64,000 bases of DNA from Leptasterias polaris (GCA_037783415.1 JAZGTN010000176.1:2046001-2110000), one strand, 5' to 3'. Positions 12,906 through 24,618 are shown, counted from the stretch's first letter. The notes: a model not told the origin generated them from the letters alone. Numbers and translations: made by a program.

Positions 12906-13030
12906 TACTGGACACCTCGGCACCTGGCAAACTCGACTTTATGGAATACCAGACACTTCGGCACCTGGCTAACTCGTCACCTGCAAACTCTGCACCTTGC
13001 AAACTCGGCACCTTAAACCCACTCGGCAAC
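12906..13030 (+). repeat. GGCACCTGGCAAACTC minisatellite
   Basis: Five to six degenerate units of about 16 bases (GGCACCTGGCAAACTC, CACCTGCAAACTCTG, CACCTTGCAAACTCGG). Complementary units occur at 14123-14213, so this family also appears in both orientations. Confidence 0.6.
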
Positions 13031-13881
13031 AAGAAAGTCAGCACCATACAAACCCGACCTGACCTATTTTTGACTAACAAAATCAGCACCTGTTCTTTAA
13101 AATGCCCTGGAAGGAATAATATGCTTAAATAAAGTAGCGTACATACACCATATAAGATGTTTCAATTTACAATTATAACAAACTGGGAATATGTAAAAAG
13201 CAGCTTCCTAGAGGGGTAGTTGTGAGCACTAAGCCGTGGTCCTTAGCCCGTGGTCCGTGTAGTCCGAAACACAGAGTATTGGTGATTTAAGCTTGTAAAT
13301 AATTGTCTTTTTATACTAGGCCTACAGCAAGCACGGAGGTAGATTCAGTGCATCTTCCAGCAAACATAAATTTAGACACAAATAAATCTCCCACACAATC
13401 TGACATTATTGATAGAATCAAGTTAACAAATTTAATAAAATAAACAACAATGTCCAGCGCAATTCATGTAATATCCATAATTTTCATCAACAAATCTATT
13501 TGTTCAGGATAAATATGCAAGGCTCCAGATAAGGACAAAGTCTACTTGATCTCAAAAGTCTACTTGATTTTGGCCTTCATATTTTGTTCAGCCCAAAGCA
13601 AACTTTTCTTTAAAGTTTGCTTTCACAAACTTGTAATTACATGTATAATCAGTGCATATATTGAGCTACGGGTGACAGCTGTCACTCATATAACCAAAAT
13701 TAAAACCCTCGTACAACAATGTCTTTGAGATTTACATAAGACGCTGTCAAATCACTGAGTATTAATCTAAATCTCACATGCAGGTTAAATTTTAACAATT
13801 TTTAATTTGAAAAGATTGTAGGATACTTACATGTAATGCGCAATTACGACATTGAAATTATAGGTAGCGCATGTTTCTTCA

Positions 13882-14102
13882 TTAACCCTCTTGCTGTCTG
13901 ACCATTCAATACCATTCATTGTGGTTTTGAATGATAGATAAGCTATGCCAGCCTTGCAATATGATACCATGAGGGAATGCATGTACACAGTACACAGTTA
14001 GTTCTGTGCACAGTTGTGCCACCATACACAACTTTGGCAGTTCAATGGTTTCAAATGGTTGGTCAACTCACTTGAAAATGTTGCGAACAGTAGGAGGGTT
14101 AA
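13882..14102 (+). mobile_element. 221-bp TTAA-flanked MITE (piggyBac type), copy 1
   Basis: Starts TTAACCCTCTTGCTG and ends AGTAGGAGGGTTAA. The TTAA target site and CCCTC termini are the signature of piggyBac-superfamily elements. A second 221-bp copy lies in inverted orientation at 17720-17940. No transposase coding is present, so the element is nonautonomous. Confidence 0.8.
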
Positions 14103-14122
14103 TGAAGCGGTAAATCCTTTTG

Positions 14123-14213
14123 TGGGTGCCGCGTTTGCTACGTGTCGATTTTGTGGGTGCCGAGTTTGCGAGGTGCCCAAGTTTGCTGGTGCTGAGATTG
14201 CTAGGTGCCGAAG
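14123..14213 (-). repeat. GTGCCGAGTTTGC minisatellite (reverse of 12906-13030 family)
   Basis: Four to five degenerate units such as GGGTGCCGAGTTTGCGAG, complementary to the units at 12906-13030. It directly follows the piggyBac-type MITE. Confidence 0.55.
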
Positions 14214-15998
14214 TGACCGGTTACCGTTATGATAACATGATGATAACATGAATGTTGGTTGGGTAAAATTCTTAATTGTTTGCAAGTAGCTGGTAACGGA
14301 AGTCAAGGCTTATTCTTAGGTTTTCTTTGTTGAATTGTTAAATATATTTTACTTTCATATATTTTTATAAAACTTTTATAGCCATAGGCCTAAACTACGT
14401 ATTTGAAGAAACGTATTTAAAGTATTTGAAGAAACAAAATCGTGCACATGTTAAAACTCAATATGTTTGGGACCAACTTAATCCCGGAAGTTTGAATATG
14501 CGTAAGACTTGCACAGTCTTATTACCAGCAGAGCCATCCCCAAAAGTCGGAATGGATAAACCTTGCCACAGGGAATACCAGATGCAAATGATTCATAGTG
14601 TAGGAATGGAGTTGTGGCTGTTGCAGCTCTCTCTTAACGATGTCTACTCTTATTATAGTTGCCATTATAGCCAACCCTCTTTTTGTGATAATCATAACCC
14701 TCCATTCTCCCGATCGTTACAGACGGGAAGGTTATAAGACAACCCCAGTAACAAATCACGTACGAGTGCAATTTTGACAATTTTTGTCAGACTAGTGACC
14801 AGATTATTACTATTCCTCTTATTAATATGAGTCATATTGAATGAAGTCAAAGTTCATAGTTATGCTGATATCAACTCCACTAACCTCTTTGAATAGATTT
14901 TTCTATAGTATCTGCGCAAGATTCAATACGTTTAATTAAACTTCGTTCTCTCGTACAAAGAGGGACATAAGGTACTTGAATTGTTGTTCTTAATCTCCCT
15001 TACCCCAGGGAATTGTGTAATCCCAAGACCTTTGTCCAAGAATGGACAGGCTGCCACCAAGTTTCAGACCTTTTTGCCAGAAATGCCTCTCGCCCTTGTT
15101 AATTCTACTGTAAAACTTCAAAGCTAGCTTCAACCCTACTTTAACCCTAAACCTAACCAATTTGTTCTATTTCACATGTAAGAATTGTTCAGTAAGTCTA
15201 CAGGAGCTTACTTTCTATGATCTAATTACCCAACCATGCCAACACGAAATAAAAAAGTGCTTACAAAATTTCACTTTGCTTTCACCTTTACTCTTTGTAC
15301 ACGACGCACAAGTATGTAAGTGTAGTGTTGGTTAATTTCCCCAATTAAATGGGTAATCCCCAAATAAGGATGCTGCTGCAGAGCAGTTGCTTCATGTGGG
15401 AAATCCCCCTTCTGAGAAATATCAAGGCACACTCGACCCCAAGGGTTCCGTCCATACAGTGTATGGCATTTCCATTTTGCAGCTGATCGAAATTACTGGG
15501 GGCGAGGTTGACACTGTAGGCTTGGCCACTTCTGAGGCATTCTCAATGGAAACAATGAGCTTATTTTGGAGGTCATCTCAATCACATAAGCACATGGGCA
15601 GGGAGTGAAACTTTGAAGTTTTGTCATCTTGGTTACAGTTTGCTTTCAGTATAAAAAACTGAGATGAGATTTTCTTGTTGCAGTTAAGGTACATGTGCAA
15701 CCTTTTAACATATTTAACTCTGGAGTCTCAGATTGCCCCTTCCTCAATTGTTGAACGGGTTTGAAATTTCATACTGGTCATTGACTTTGTCACCAGGTCT
15801 CGTCTTTGGTGCCCATTCAAAATGTTTTGGAAGTGTCCTTGTGAAACAATTGAAATTACTTTGCTCAAAGAAACGGAAGACAGATTTGAAGTGTGTAAAT
15901 CTATTCTGTTAAAGAAAAGGTTTTCCAATGATGTAACGGTTACACACCTATTTTCTGACACCCCTGTGTTTCAGTACCCATAATGTAGTTTTCCTAAT

Positions 15999-16022
15999 CC
16001 TATAACCCTAACCCTAACCCTA
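15999..16022. repeat. Short interstitial telomere-like repeat
   Basis: TAACCCTAACCCTAACCCTA, about three and a half units of the metazoan telomere repeat. A looser CCCTAA-like run lies at 15131-15160. Too short to imply a former chromosome end. Confidence 0.7.
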
Positions 16023-16075
16023 GTGTGTAGATCAAGAGGGGTTATTGGAACCTATTGGAACCTCTGGTTGTCAGA

Positions 16076-16127
16076 ACATATTGGTGTCGGAACATAGGGG
16101 TATCGGAACACGGGTGTCAGAACATAG
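16076..16127 (-). repeat. Isolated GGTGTCGGAACATAGG units
   Basis: Three units of the same minisatellite as 12570-12728, about 50 bases before the MARCHF5 5'UTR acceptor. Confidence 0.6.
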
Positions 16128-16176
16128 AGCAGTCCAATAGTATACATGTACAAATTTAAATTTTTTCTTTTTACAG

Positions 16177-16451
16177 ATTCCTGACAGCAGAAGGGGTGAC
16201 TTGGTTTGTTAAGACTCATCTTGGTTTAGGAAAAAAGAGAAAGACAGCTCCACTGTTTTGATTGGATGCGTTTTGTTTGTGGCATCAATCCTCGGGAAAA
16301 GAATCTTCTTGAACTATGATCAGCTGTATACAAATTTGAAACCCATGTGAAAGCTGTAGGAAGCAGACGACGTTAGAGTGTTCATCATGAGCTGCGATGA
16401 AGAAGCCCCAAGGAAGGCGCCCTCTGTCCGAAGTAGGAGCATTGATGACAG
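16177..16451 (+). CDS. MARCHF5: MARCHF5 coding exon 1 with 5'UTR
   Basis: TTTTTACAG acceptor at 16176, UTR to 16386, coding from ATG 16387. Encodes a basic/acidic lead with Arg-Ser repeats (SVRSRSIDDR). Ends ACAG|GTGGGT at 16451, splitting an Arg codon after two bases. Confidence 0.85.
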
Positions 16452-19400
16452 GTGGGTTGTCCAAGCAGCTGAAATGTAGTTGTCCATTCCTTTATCAATT
16501 TAGAAAGTCATGACCAAAGATTCTGAGAACTTTTACATTAGTTCCCAATCTCAACAGTATTCAATCAAAACAAAGTTTCTTAAAAAACTTGAGCAATTGC
16601 GGAACGATTGTACTTGATAGTAGTGTACTAAGACTTTAAAAATGGAGTATGCATTGTGTTTTTGTGTGTTGTGACAAGTTTAAACAGCAAAGTGGATTAT
16701 TATTGCAGAAGTTCATTAATAAGCAATTACTCCACCGCTAATACAACCCCAAAAAGCAATAATTGACTGTAATCCTGTTTGTGAAGGTAGCTTTGTGGTT
16801 CACATTGTAAACATTTGCTAAGACTCTGGCTAGGTGGTCATGATGGGCAAGAATGTAATTATCACTGGTCTAGGGCATAGTCTTTTATTACTTATTAGTG
16901 AAATGCCATCCATAGGTGATTCTCAGAGCATCTGTTACATAAGATTGGTTGATGTTGGGGATTAAGAAGACAATGTAACCCTAATTAGCTCTTTATTAAG
17001 GCATCTTCTAATGATGTCAATTTTTATTATGTAACGGTAATTACTCCTGAACTTGTTTTGATAACAAAATATCTGGAGAGCAAAGGTCTTGGCAGGAGGG
17101 AGGGGGGGGGGGGGGTGGGGTGGGTGGATGGTGGGTAATGACTGTTGACAAAGAGCTTTGGAAAACAAAAGGGAAAACATTTTGAGCATGTACTGCTGGA
17201 CCCAGTAACTCTGGATTTGGACAAGAGAAACTTGAATACAACTTGATGCTAGCTTTATGATGAACTGTAAACAAATATTCATGCTGTGAGAAGTAGGTTC
17301 ATGTTAAATTGTATTTTCTTTCTAGTAGAATTTGCAGATTTATAGCTTTGCACACTTGACAAGAGAGTGAGAGTGTTGGTTCAAATCTCGGTTGGGACAT
17401 TTTTGTCCTTGGGCTAAGCTTACATGTACCTTGGGCAAGACACTTCCTTCACATCACCCAGGAGTTTGGTAGATAGGAGGCTTGAGGGTAAAGATTGTTG
17501 ATGTGAATGATGAGCAACCTGTGCGCCTGTTTGGCTGCCGGTGCTGCATACTCCAAAGAGGTTAAGATCTTTTCAGGATTGCTGCCCAATATTAACAGGG
17601 GTATACAATGTACTATGTAGTAAATGCCTATTACTATTATAGCAAACTGAAGATTAATTTATTCAACATGGTCATGTCATAACATTTAGAATTGTACATG
17701 TATCTAGTCTTTAACAATGTTAACCCTCCTACTGTTCGCAACATTTTCAAGTGAGTTGACCAACCATTTGAAACCATTCAACTGCCAAAGTTGTGTATGG
17801 TGGCACAACTGTGCACAGAACTAACTGTGTACTGTGTACATGCCTTCCCTCATGGTATCATATTGCAAGGCTGGCATAGCTTATCTATCATTCAAAACCA
17901 CAGTGAATGGTATTGAATGGTCAGACAGCAAGAGGGTTAATAATGATGTTTCTAAATATATGCAACCAAATTTAACTGCTTACAAAGCATCTCAAGTCAA
18001 TGGAATTGTTAACAAATAAAACAGCATTCCATACAGCCTGTGCACTCTGTTGCTGTTGGTGTGCCAAATGCCTTTGTCCAAAACTTTGCTGTGGGCATGT
18101 TAGATGTTTTATCTGTCACTTGCAATGTAGCCTTCATCAGTCAATTTTAATCAACACTGAACCCTCACTCTCCAGACATTAATTATTTTTGCTAACAATG
18201 GTGAAATAAATTCTCCAATATCCTTCACTCATATGACATTCCACACCAAAATGTTTGGACTTCGATAAGATTGGACCCAGTGAAAAGCAATTGTTATTTG
18301 GGTCTACAGCCCTCTAAGTTTTTTTGAATATAAAGAAGGATGTGGTATGCTATGGGTTGATAATAAAACATTTCAAAATTGCTAATGCAGGTGTAAATGT
18401 CCTTTGTAATGTTAATGGTGGATGTGCAGTCAGAATGAGGTTAAGATTTTGTTTGATTTGCTTTATTGACCACATAAAAACATAGACACTGTGCCCAACT
18501 CTATTTCATTCTGTGCCAAACTCTATTTCATTCTGCACCCAACTCGTATTTCATTCTGTACCCAACTCTTATTTCATTCTGCGCCCAACTAATTGATTCA
18601 ACAGGAAAACTTGCTGGGTATGCTTTGCCACTGAAGATGACGACCGGACGGCGCGATGGACTCAACCTTGTCGCTGTAGGGGAACCACAAAGTGGGTCCA
18701 TCAGATGTGCTTACAGAGGTGGATTGATGAGAAACAGAGAGGGAATAGTTCTGTCAAGGTGTCTTGTCCCCAATGTAACACAGAGTACATCATAATCTAC
18801 CCTGAATTAGGTTGGTACCCAAGTTGACCTTTGATCTCTTGTAAATATTGAATCTATTGTCATGGTGGTTGTTTTGTATCAAGAATCATTTTGCTATTCA
18901 CCTGTTCTTTAGTTCACCATCAGGTCTCTAAATCTTAAATAGATTCCTCACCTTACTTTGCTCTTTGAGATCTGGCATTTTTTAGGAAGTCGTTATCTTC
19001 CAACAGTTGCTGAAAATTTTGCTCCTATTTATGGCCGTTTTTCTGAAGTTTAGTACTGGTATCAAAACAGGTTCTATATTTTGAAGTAAAAATGTAATAA
19101 ATCTTGACGATTTTGGGGGTTACGGTTTCTCACAGGTTCTATTGTTTACATCTTGGATGTCCTGGATAGACTTATATACAAAGTGTGCCCCTTTGCTGCT
19201 GGAGGTATCGTTGTGGGTTCTGTCTACTGGTCGGCTGTCACTTACGGGGCAGTGACAGTCATGCAGGTCCTGGGCCACAAGGAAGGGCTGGATGTGATGG
19301 AGAGAGCGGATCCTCTCTTCCTCCTCATCGGTCTGCCGACGATTCCTGTCATGCTCATTCTCTCTAAGATGATCCGCTGGGAGGACTACATCCTGAAACT

Positions 19401-22400
19401 GTGGCGGAAACACTCGCCCAAGCTCCCCTTCTGGAGCTACTTCTTCCCGGAGATCGGCAGCAGCATGCTGCCCCGGGTCCCCACTGAACTCATGCCAATG
19501 GCCGACCCAATTTCAGCCACCAGAGTCCTGTGTGGGGCTTTGATCTTCCCAACTATCGCCACCATGTGCGGGAAACTCATGTTTGGATCACTGCACTCAA
19601 ATTTACAGAGGACAATGTTGGTGAGTCGAAATTGAATGTCTTTCATCTAAAATAGTAATTCAGCAAGAGTAGTATACAAATCAGATACACAAGATTGCTT
19701 ATGAAAATACGAAAAGAAGACATACTGTTACAACTAAATAACAAGCGTCTGTTTTTCATGATAATATCAGAAACATGAACAGGCCTTGTACTTGTACTTG
19801 TTCTTGTACTTGTTCTTGTAAGGGCAAGGCAGTTTTTTCTTAGGCACCTCTGTTAGGAAAATACCAAGCTGTAAGCTGAAATATTACAAAGGGCACCAAG
19901 GCATTGACCAAGGGCATGGGGCAATTGCCTCTGTTTGTCTCTGTCAAGTATCAGGCCTGCTTATAAGGTAAAATGGTGGGTTGGAAGGAGGAGGCAGATG
20001 ACTGAATTAAACAACTACTCATATGGGAATTTTATTATTAACTATAGTACCGTAATTTCCGGAATATAAACCGCGGTTTATACGTTGATTTTGACTTTTT
20101 TTTGACTCCTGCGGTTTATTCTCCAGGCGGCTTATACGCCGACGTATAAATATGGAAGAGAAAAAAAAAAGCATTTTTATAAAGAAAGATCGTTTGTAAA
20201 ATGTTCTAAATAAAAACAATGTTCTTAAACGATAAAAAATCCTGCAAAACATGCCTGTGTGGTGACAAAATCCTGTTGAAAATGCCTGTTGAAAATCCCG
20301 CCTCATTTGTATTCCGTGTTGCCTTTATAAAACGTTTATCAACCGCCCTATTGTTAGAGTTCAGTCACCCCTCAGAGATGAACAATCAGCGAAACTCGAG
20401 TTAGACTAGACTGGTCCCCTGTCTATTTATCCCAGCGATCTCCATATGCTGATATATCTCCGAACAGACGGTCTCATACAGACCAACATCAAACAAACGA
20501 AAACTGTGCGGTATTACTCACGCACGTACATGTATAAAAACGTTCCTCCGACCACGAGGTGCATGATTTCTCACAAAGGGAATTTCCCTTGCCTTTTCGT
20601 TCCCACAGCTACACGCCGCCATTCCTTCACCCCCTAACTATAAAGTTTACCACGTTAGGAGCATGCAAGCACATCTGCGGGATCGAGGTGATGAATACTA
20701 TGGCAGTGCTGCGAGAAGCACTACGTCATAATTATTCACGCGATCTGCCAATCGGAAAGCTGTGAGAAGCACTACGTCATAATTATTCACGCGATCGGCC
20801 AATCCGAAAGCTGTGAGAAGCAATACGTCATAATTATTCGCGCGATCGGCCAATCGGAAAGCGGCCGGTCAGGAATCAGCCAATCAGCCTGTGCCAATTG
20901 CGCTCGTGGTGCTTCGGGTAATATGAAGAATAAAACCATGGCTAGAATGGAGAACCTTACAGCCTTTATCAAATTTCCTTACATCAATAACCAATTCGCG
21001 GCACTTCAGTTTTAACACTATTTTTAAATCTGAAGTGGGTTCCCTCATCAACTCACGTCACAAATTAACCGCGATATCATCGAATATCGCGATATATTTT
21101 TGACGATGTATCGTGAATGAAAAAAAGCAATATCGCCAAAGCTTACCATACGCAGTTTTGCGAACTTCACTTCCGTGTTTTGAGGTTAGTTTTTTAAAAC
21201 ATTTTGGCCGCGGTTTATACGCCCGCGCGGTTTATACGCTGACACCTAAATATTTTTTCCATATTTTGGAGCATTGCGGTTTATACGCCGGGCGGTTTAT
21301 ATTCCGGAAATTACGGTAGATGTGATTGGAGTTTTGTGCCTAATACAACATGAAAAGGCAAGAATAAACAAGAAGCACAAACTGGAATAATTATGAAATT
21401 CAAACATACAATAACAGACAAGAACAGAAAAGAAATAAAAGTAGAATCAAGAAAGTTGGAGATAAAAATGTACAAGCTAGATTGTAGGATGAAAGGAAAG
21501 ATGCACTAGCCAAGAAATTTCAAAGAGATGCAAGAGCGAGAGTGTGAGGTCCCTTAAAATGAAAGGTCTGGGAAAGTACCCTGACGTCAACTTGTACTTC
21601 TCACATCTTATGAAGTGTATTACCATTGCCCTCTTAGAGTATGTTTAAAAACAAAAACATGATTTCTTTTCCGGAATAACATCTGTCGATGATTATTTTT
21701 GAGGCTAATACCTCATTTTGATGCTGGTATGTAGCCAGCATGACTATTAGGTATGGTGGACACTGTATGAGTTTGGTTTGGACGTATACAGACAAATTTA
21801 CCCAAGCCCAATAAATAGTGTCATAGTATTGTTTCCACCATATCTCACAATGGCTTATGGAATGGTTGGTACCAGCAAATTTCTTGCAAAGGATGCAGGT
21901 GGTGTATAATAAATTGTGTGTACACATCATACTGTATTTAAGGAAGTTCATGCAATCGCTTACCGATAAATAACTTATACAAATGGGTCCAGGTCAAAGT
22001 TAAAACACATTCTGGTACCAGGAAAGCAACAGTAGAGGGATGACATAAGGGTATTCAAGTAGTTGTCAGTTAATTGAGCAAATTTCAGCAAAGGTTTAAA
22101 TATATTGGGATCAATGTTTCAAAAATGCAAAACAAATAAATTGTTAAAAATGTTTTAATGTATGTAATCTTTGTACAGTTTCAGACCATAATTTTAAAGG
22201 AGCGCGATCGCGCTTGCGCTCCTCCGCGCTCCTTAATGTTTTCCAAGGAGAGCAAAAAAAAGCGCTCCTTACAAATTTAACAAGAGCATGTTTTTTTCAA
22301 AACCCTAATTGTTGATTAAAATAAGCCGCTTGAATCTCGGAGTTGGCAGTGGCATTATCTAAAGAGCGCACGCTTTTTCTTTTTTCCCCTGTTAATTTTA

Positions 22401-24191
22401 CCTTTATACACCGTTCGTAAATAAATTGCAGCCCGGTGGCGGCCGGACCATGCGGTGATTTGTTTCTTCCATGTGCGTCGTGTATTGTATGCAGCTAGAT
22501 CTATTGATATGTGTAGACTTTTCTCATTCCCCGCTTCATTCGCGGTACAATTTGACCGATGTACATGTATGTTTACTGCTGCAGCAAAGGAACATGTGTG
22601 GACATTGAAAAGTCTACTGACAACAACGCATGGTGTGTTGTGTGGATGCCCGCGAATTGTTAGACTTTTTCACCAGTCGTCACTACCCACGTTCATAGGC
22701 AAAAGCGCCAGTTCTTTGATTCGTTTAATGTGTTTTACGGCTGGAGATATTTTTACGCATTGAACTATGACCTGGAAGAAACTTCTAGACAATTCATGCA
22801 ATGAGTGTGCGTCACACCGTGTGAGGAGATTCGTCGACGTTTGAGTTGACGTCTCACATTATTTTTCCAAAATGATGCGGTTTGTAAGCTGTTAGGATAA
22901 TCTTCGAGGATACTAAAAGGTGTTTGAAGAACAATTTCAATGTCCAAAAGGGGGCAACACTTAACCCAATGATTCACTAACACAGGTAAAGACCACCAAA
23001 ATCAAAATTTCTTTTAACAAAAACCATGAAAACATGACTGCTCCGTTCATATTTTCGTGGATTATTTCGGAAGATCATTGTATTTTTTTGTTTTTTTAGA
23101 CAACATACGTCTGATTTCATCTTTTGTAAAAGTATTTTCCTCCTATTTACTCGTCCCCGGTCCCATCTATGGTCCCAATAACGCCCGAGGGGTTCTTGCC
23201 CAAATTCCGGACACCACAAATTCGGACCTTGCCCAAAATCCGGAAATGCATTTTTAGCGTTAGATTTTTCCGGATTTTTTTTTCATCGCCTATTCTCATG
23301 CACATGCGCAGTAAATTCAAATCGCTCTCCTTAATTCACTTTCTTGATTTAAGGAGAGCGATTTACAGCTCTCCTCAGATTTATTAAAATGAAGGCCTGC
23401 AGTTTATGCACTGTTTTCTCAAATGTGAGTCCACTTCATTCATGTGAATTCTAGATGCATGAAAGCCTTCCTTGAGAACCAAAGGGATTGAATGAATGAA
23501 CTCTTCTTAAAAGCATTGATGCTTCATGTACATTGTATGCACCTTCCATGTTAATGCACCTTATGTGACACTCTTGTGTCAATAAGCTATAGTGTATGTG
23601 ATCAGTCCATTGGAGCACTTCACTTCAGAATTTGTTTGCTGATGACACGGTTCAAATCAAAACATAAGCTGCCTTTAAAGGGTGTGTCTTTTGGGGGGGG
23701 GGGGGGTGGGGGGTGTTGGGTGGGGGGGGGGGAGTATTTAGAGTTGTATTGCTGTGCTAGCTGTCAGAGTCAGAAGGAAATAGATTATAATCTGATGTCA
23801 TTGATGTTGCATTTCTGTTCCTCGTAAACAAATAACTCATACTATTTTATCAGTCTGACAGATTTTTGAAGTGGTTTTGATAAGCACTTGGGCGCGTCAA
23901 AAAGAAATTCTATGCAGACAACCAAATGGACCTATTAGTAACAAGATTCTTGACAGGAGTACAGAGTGAAATTTGAGATTGGCTTTAGAAGAGGAACTGT
24001 AACTATTATTGTTAGTGTATTAAGTGCCTGTAGTTGACATTGTCCTAAATTCTCTTTGCTGTTTTTGTTTGTAGGGGGGTATAGCTTTTGTTACGATTAA
24101 AGGAGCACTCAAGGTGTTCTACAAGCAGCATCAGTACCTGAGACAGGCTCACCGTACCATTAAAGATTTCCCCGAGGAGAATGGGCAGTGA
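16177..24191 (+). CDS. MARCHF5: MARCHF5 (MITOL) mitochondrial RING-CH E3 ubiquitin ligase, complete coding gene
   Basis: Four coding exons: 16387-16451, 18605-18810, 19136-19620 and 24075-24191. They join in frame to 873 nt, 290 aa (human 278). All junctions are GT-AG. The ATG at 16387 has an in-frame TAG 27 bases upstream. Residues 25-79 form a RING-CH domain with C-x2-C, CRC, H-x2-C and C-P-Q-C ligands (C4HC3). Downstream are four hydrophobic segments (roughly 110-130, 150-170, 220-240, 250-270), as in the outer-mitochondrial-membrane ligase. The YGAVTVMQV.GHKEGLDVMERADPLFLL region is nearly identical to human. The family ubiquitinates mitochondrial fission, fusion and antiviral adaptor proteins. 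The feature includes a 5'UTR piece from an acceptor at 16176/16177. The 12 extra residues are at the N-terminus. Candidate AATAAA signals occur near 24978 and 25153. Confidence 0.95.
17098..17134. repeat. G-run in MARCHF5 intron 1
   Basis: A run of about 13 G within GGGAGGGG...GTGGGGTGGGTGG. It could form G-quadruplexes on the transcribed RNA. Confidence 0.7.
17345..17645 (+). mobile_element. tRNA-derived SINE with CCTTGGGCAAGAC block
   Basis: A degraded tRNA-like B-box (GGTTCAAATCTC) near 17380 is followed by CCTTGGGCAAGACACTTCC and a body ending in a short TTACTATTA run. The CCTTGGGCAAG block is common in marine-animal SINEs. The 5' boundary is uncertain. Confidence 0.55.
17720..17940 (-). 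mobile_element. 221-bp TTAA-flanked MITE (piggyBac type), copy 2
   Basis: Inverted, nearly identical copy of 13882-14102, with TTAA at both ends (TTAACCCTCCTACTG ... AGCAAGAGGGTTAA). The two copies flank MARCHF5 coding exon 1 about 3.6 kb apart, so the transcript could form a 221-bp stem. Confidence 0.8.
18490..18592 (+). repeat. 22-23-bp tandem repeat next to MARCHF5 exon 2 acceptor
   Basis: Four and a half units of GTGCCCAACTCTATTTCATT-type sequence. The last unit passes into AACTAATTGATTCAACAG, the branch-site and acceptor region of exon 2, ending only 13 bases before the exon. Confidence 0.8.
18605..18810 (+). CDS. MARCHF5: MARCHF5 exon 2: RING-CH domain
   Basis: Starts after CAACAG at 18604. 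Contains all eight zinc ligands of the C4HC3 RING-CH finger (CWVC, CRC, HQMC, CPQC). The Trp of KWVHQMC and RWIDEKQRGN follow the human sequence closely. Ends TTAG|GTTGGT. Confidence 0.95.
19136..19620 (+). CDS. MARCHF5: MARCHF5 exon 3: membrane core
   Basis: Starts after TTTCTCACAG. Encodes about 162 residues with three of the four membrane segments and the very conserved GHKEGLDVMERADPLFLLIG loop. Ends TTG|GTGAGT, phase 0. Locally GC-richer than its introns, with strong codon bias. Confidence 0.95.
20048..21318. mobile_element. 1.27-kb DNA element with 27-bp perfect terminal inverted repeats
   Basis: Left end TACCGTAATTTCCGGAATAT (20048-20074) is perfectly complementary over 27 bases to the right end 21292-21318. 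Ends are TA, consistent with a TA target. Subterminal GCGGTTTATACG words repeat several times on both sides. No transposase coding is seen, so it is nonautonomous; the superfamily is unresolved. It contains the 51-bp triple repeat at 20709-20861 and sits in MARCHF5 intron 3. Confidence 0.8.
20709..20861. repeat. Three 51-bp tandem units with CRE-like and CCAAT motifs
   Basis: TACGTCATAATTATTC recurs at 20722, 20773 and 20824, each followed by CGCGATC(G/T)GCCAATC. Every unit therefore pairs an ACGTCA (CREB/ATF half-site) with a CCAAT box (NF-Y type). Another CCAAT follows at 20880. Confidence 0.8.
22190..22275. repeat. GGAGCGC palindromic cluster
   Basis: AAGGAGCGCGATCGCGCTTGCGCTCC followed by further GCGCTCCTT words. 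It is strongly self-complementary in an AT-rich intron, and related GCTCTCCTT words form a hairpin at 23319-23366. Possibly the two ends of a degraded element. Confidence 0.4.
23319..23366. repeat. 16-bp-arm stem-loop
   Basis: AAATCGCTCTCCTTAA and its exact complement TTAAGGAGAGCGATTT are separated by about 16 bases. Located in MARCHF5 intron 3. Confidence 0.6.
23690..23733. repeat. G-run in MARCHF5 intron 3
   Basis: About 44 bases that are almost all G, broken by a few T (GGGGTGGGGGGTGTTGGGTGGGG). A candidate quadruplex-forming tract about 340 bases before exon 4. Confidence 0.75.
24075..24191 (+). CDS. MARCHF5: MARCHF5 exon 4: last membrane segment and C-terminus
   Basis: Starts after TTTGTAG. 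GGIAFVTIKGALKVFYKQHQ matches human GGIAFVAIKGAFKVYFKQQQ. It is followed by a short charged tail (FPEENGQ) and TGA at 24189-24191. Confidence 0.95.
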   Translation, partial: GGIAFVTIKGALKVFYKQHQYLRQAHRTIKDFPEENGQ

Positions 24192-24464
24192 GGACGGCGG
24201 AAGGTCGCTTTGCAATTCTGTGGATGGTATTTTGTGTTATCTTTTGACTGTGGCAAGCAGGCATTGATTCTTCAAAGTGTACTGCCTTTTTTTTGTATCC
24301 ATGCTAAATCAATTTTGAGTGTTAACTAATGTAAAAAATGGGGTGGAGGGGTAGGAGGAGGCGACGGATGATATAATTATGTATTTTAAAATATAAGGTT
24401 GAGCATTGTGTGCACTAATTCTAGTAGTTGTCAGATTACATTATCACTTGATTTAATACTTAGA

Positions 24465-24618
24465 GACTAGAGCGAGATTTGGACCAATGACCTCCCGATT
24501 AACGTGCTGGCGCTCTACCAACTGAGCTATCTATCCCCTATGTTGGCAGGTCTCCCTTTGTTTAACTCCAAATTGTTAAAAATTTACCCAGTCAGTTTCC
24601 CTTGTGGCTTATTACTTG
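24465..24618. mobile_element. Composite tRNA-SINE fragment
   Basis: An antisense tRNA-like head (GCGCTCTACCAACTGAGCTATCTA, the complement of an A-box) is followed by the sense SINE tail CTTTGTTTAACTCC...CAGTTTCCCTTGTGGC. The head and tail orientations conflict, so this is a rearranged or double insertion. Confidence 0.6.

Larger units (their letters stand above)
8586..16176. other. Noncoding stretch (probable first intron of MARCHF5) full of repeats
   Basis: No recognisable protein or RNA gene. It contains a LINE tail, a CAAA-rich simple repeat, short-unit minisatellites in opposing orientation, a TTAA-ended element and telomere-like repeats, listed separately. If the candidate leader exon near 8.5 kb is real, this is the first MARCHF5 intron; otherwise it is intergenic. 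Confidence 0.5.

Noticed and set aside
15999..16022. Chromosome-fusion scar from telomere repeats
   Set aside because: Only three to four units without subtelomeric context; short interstitial telomere-like runs arise easily by chance or repair.
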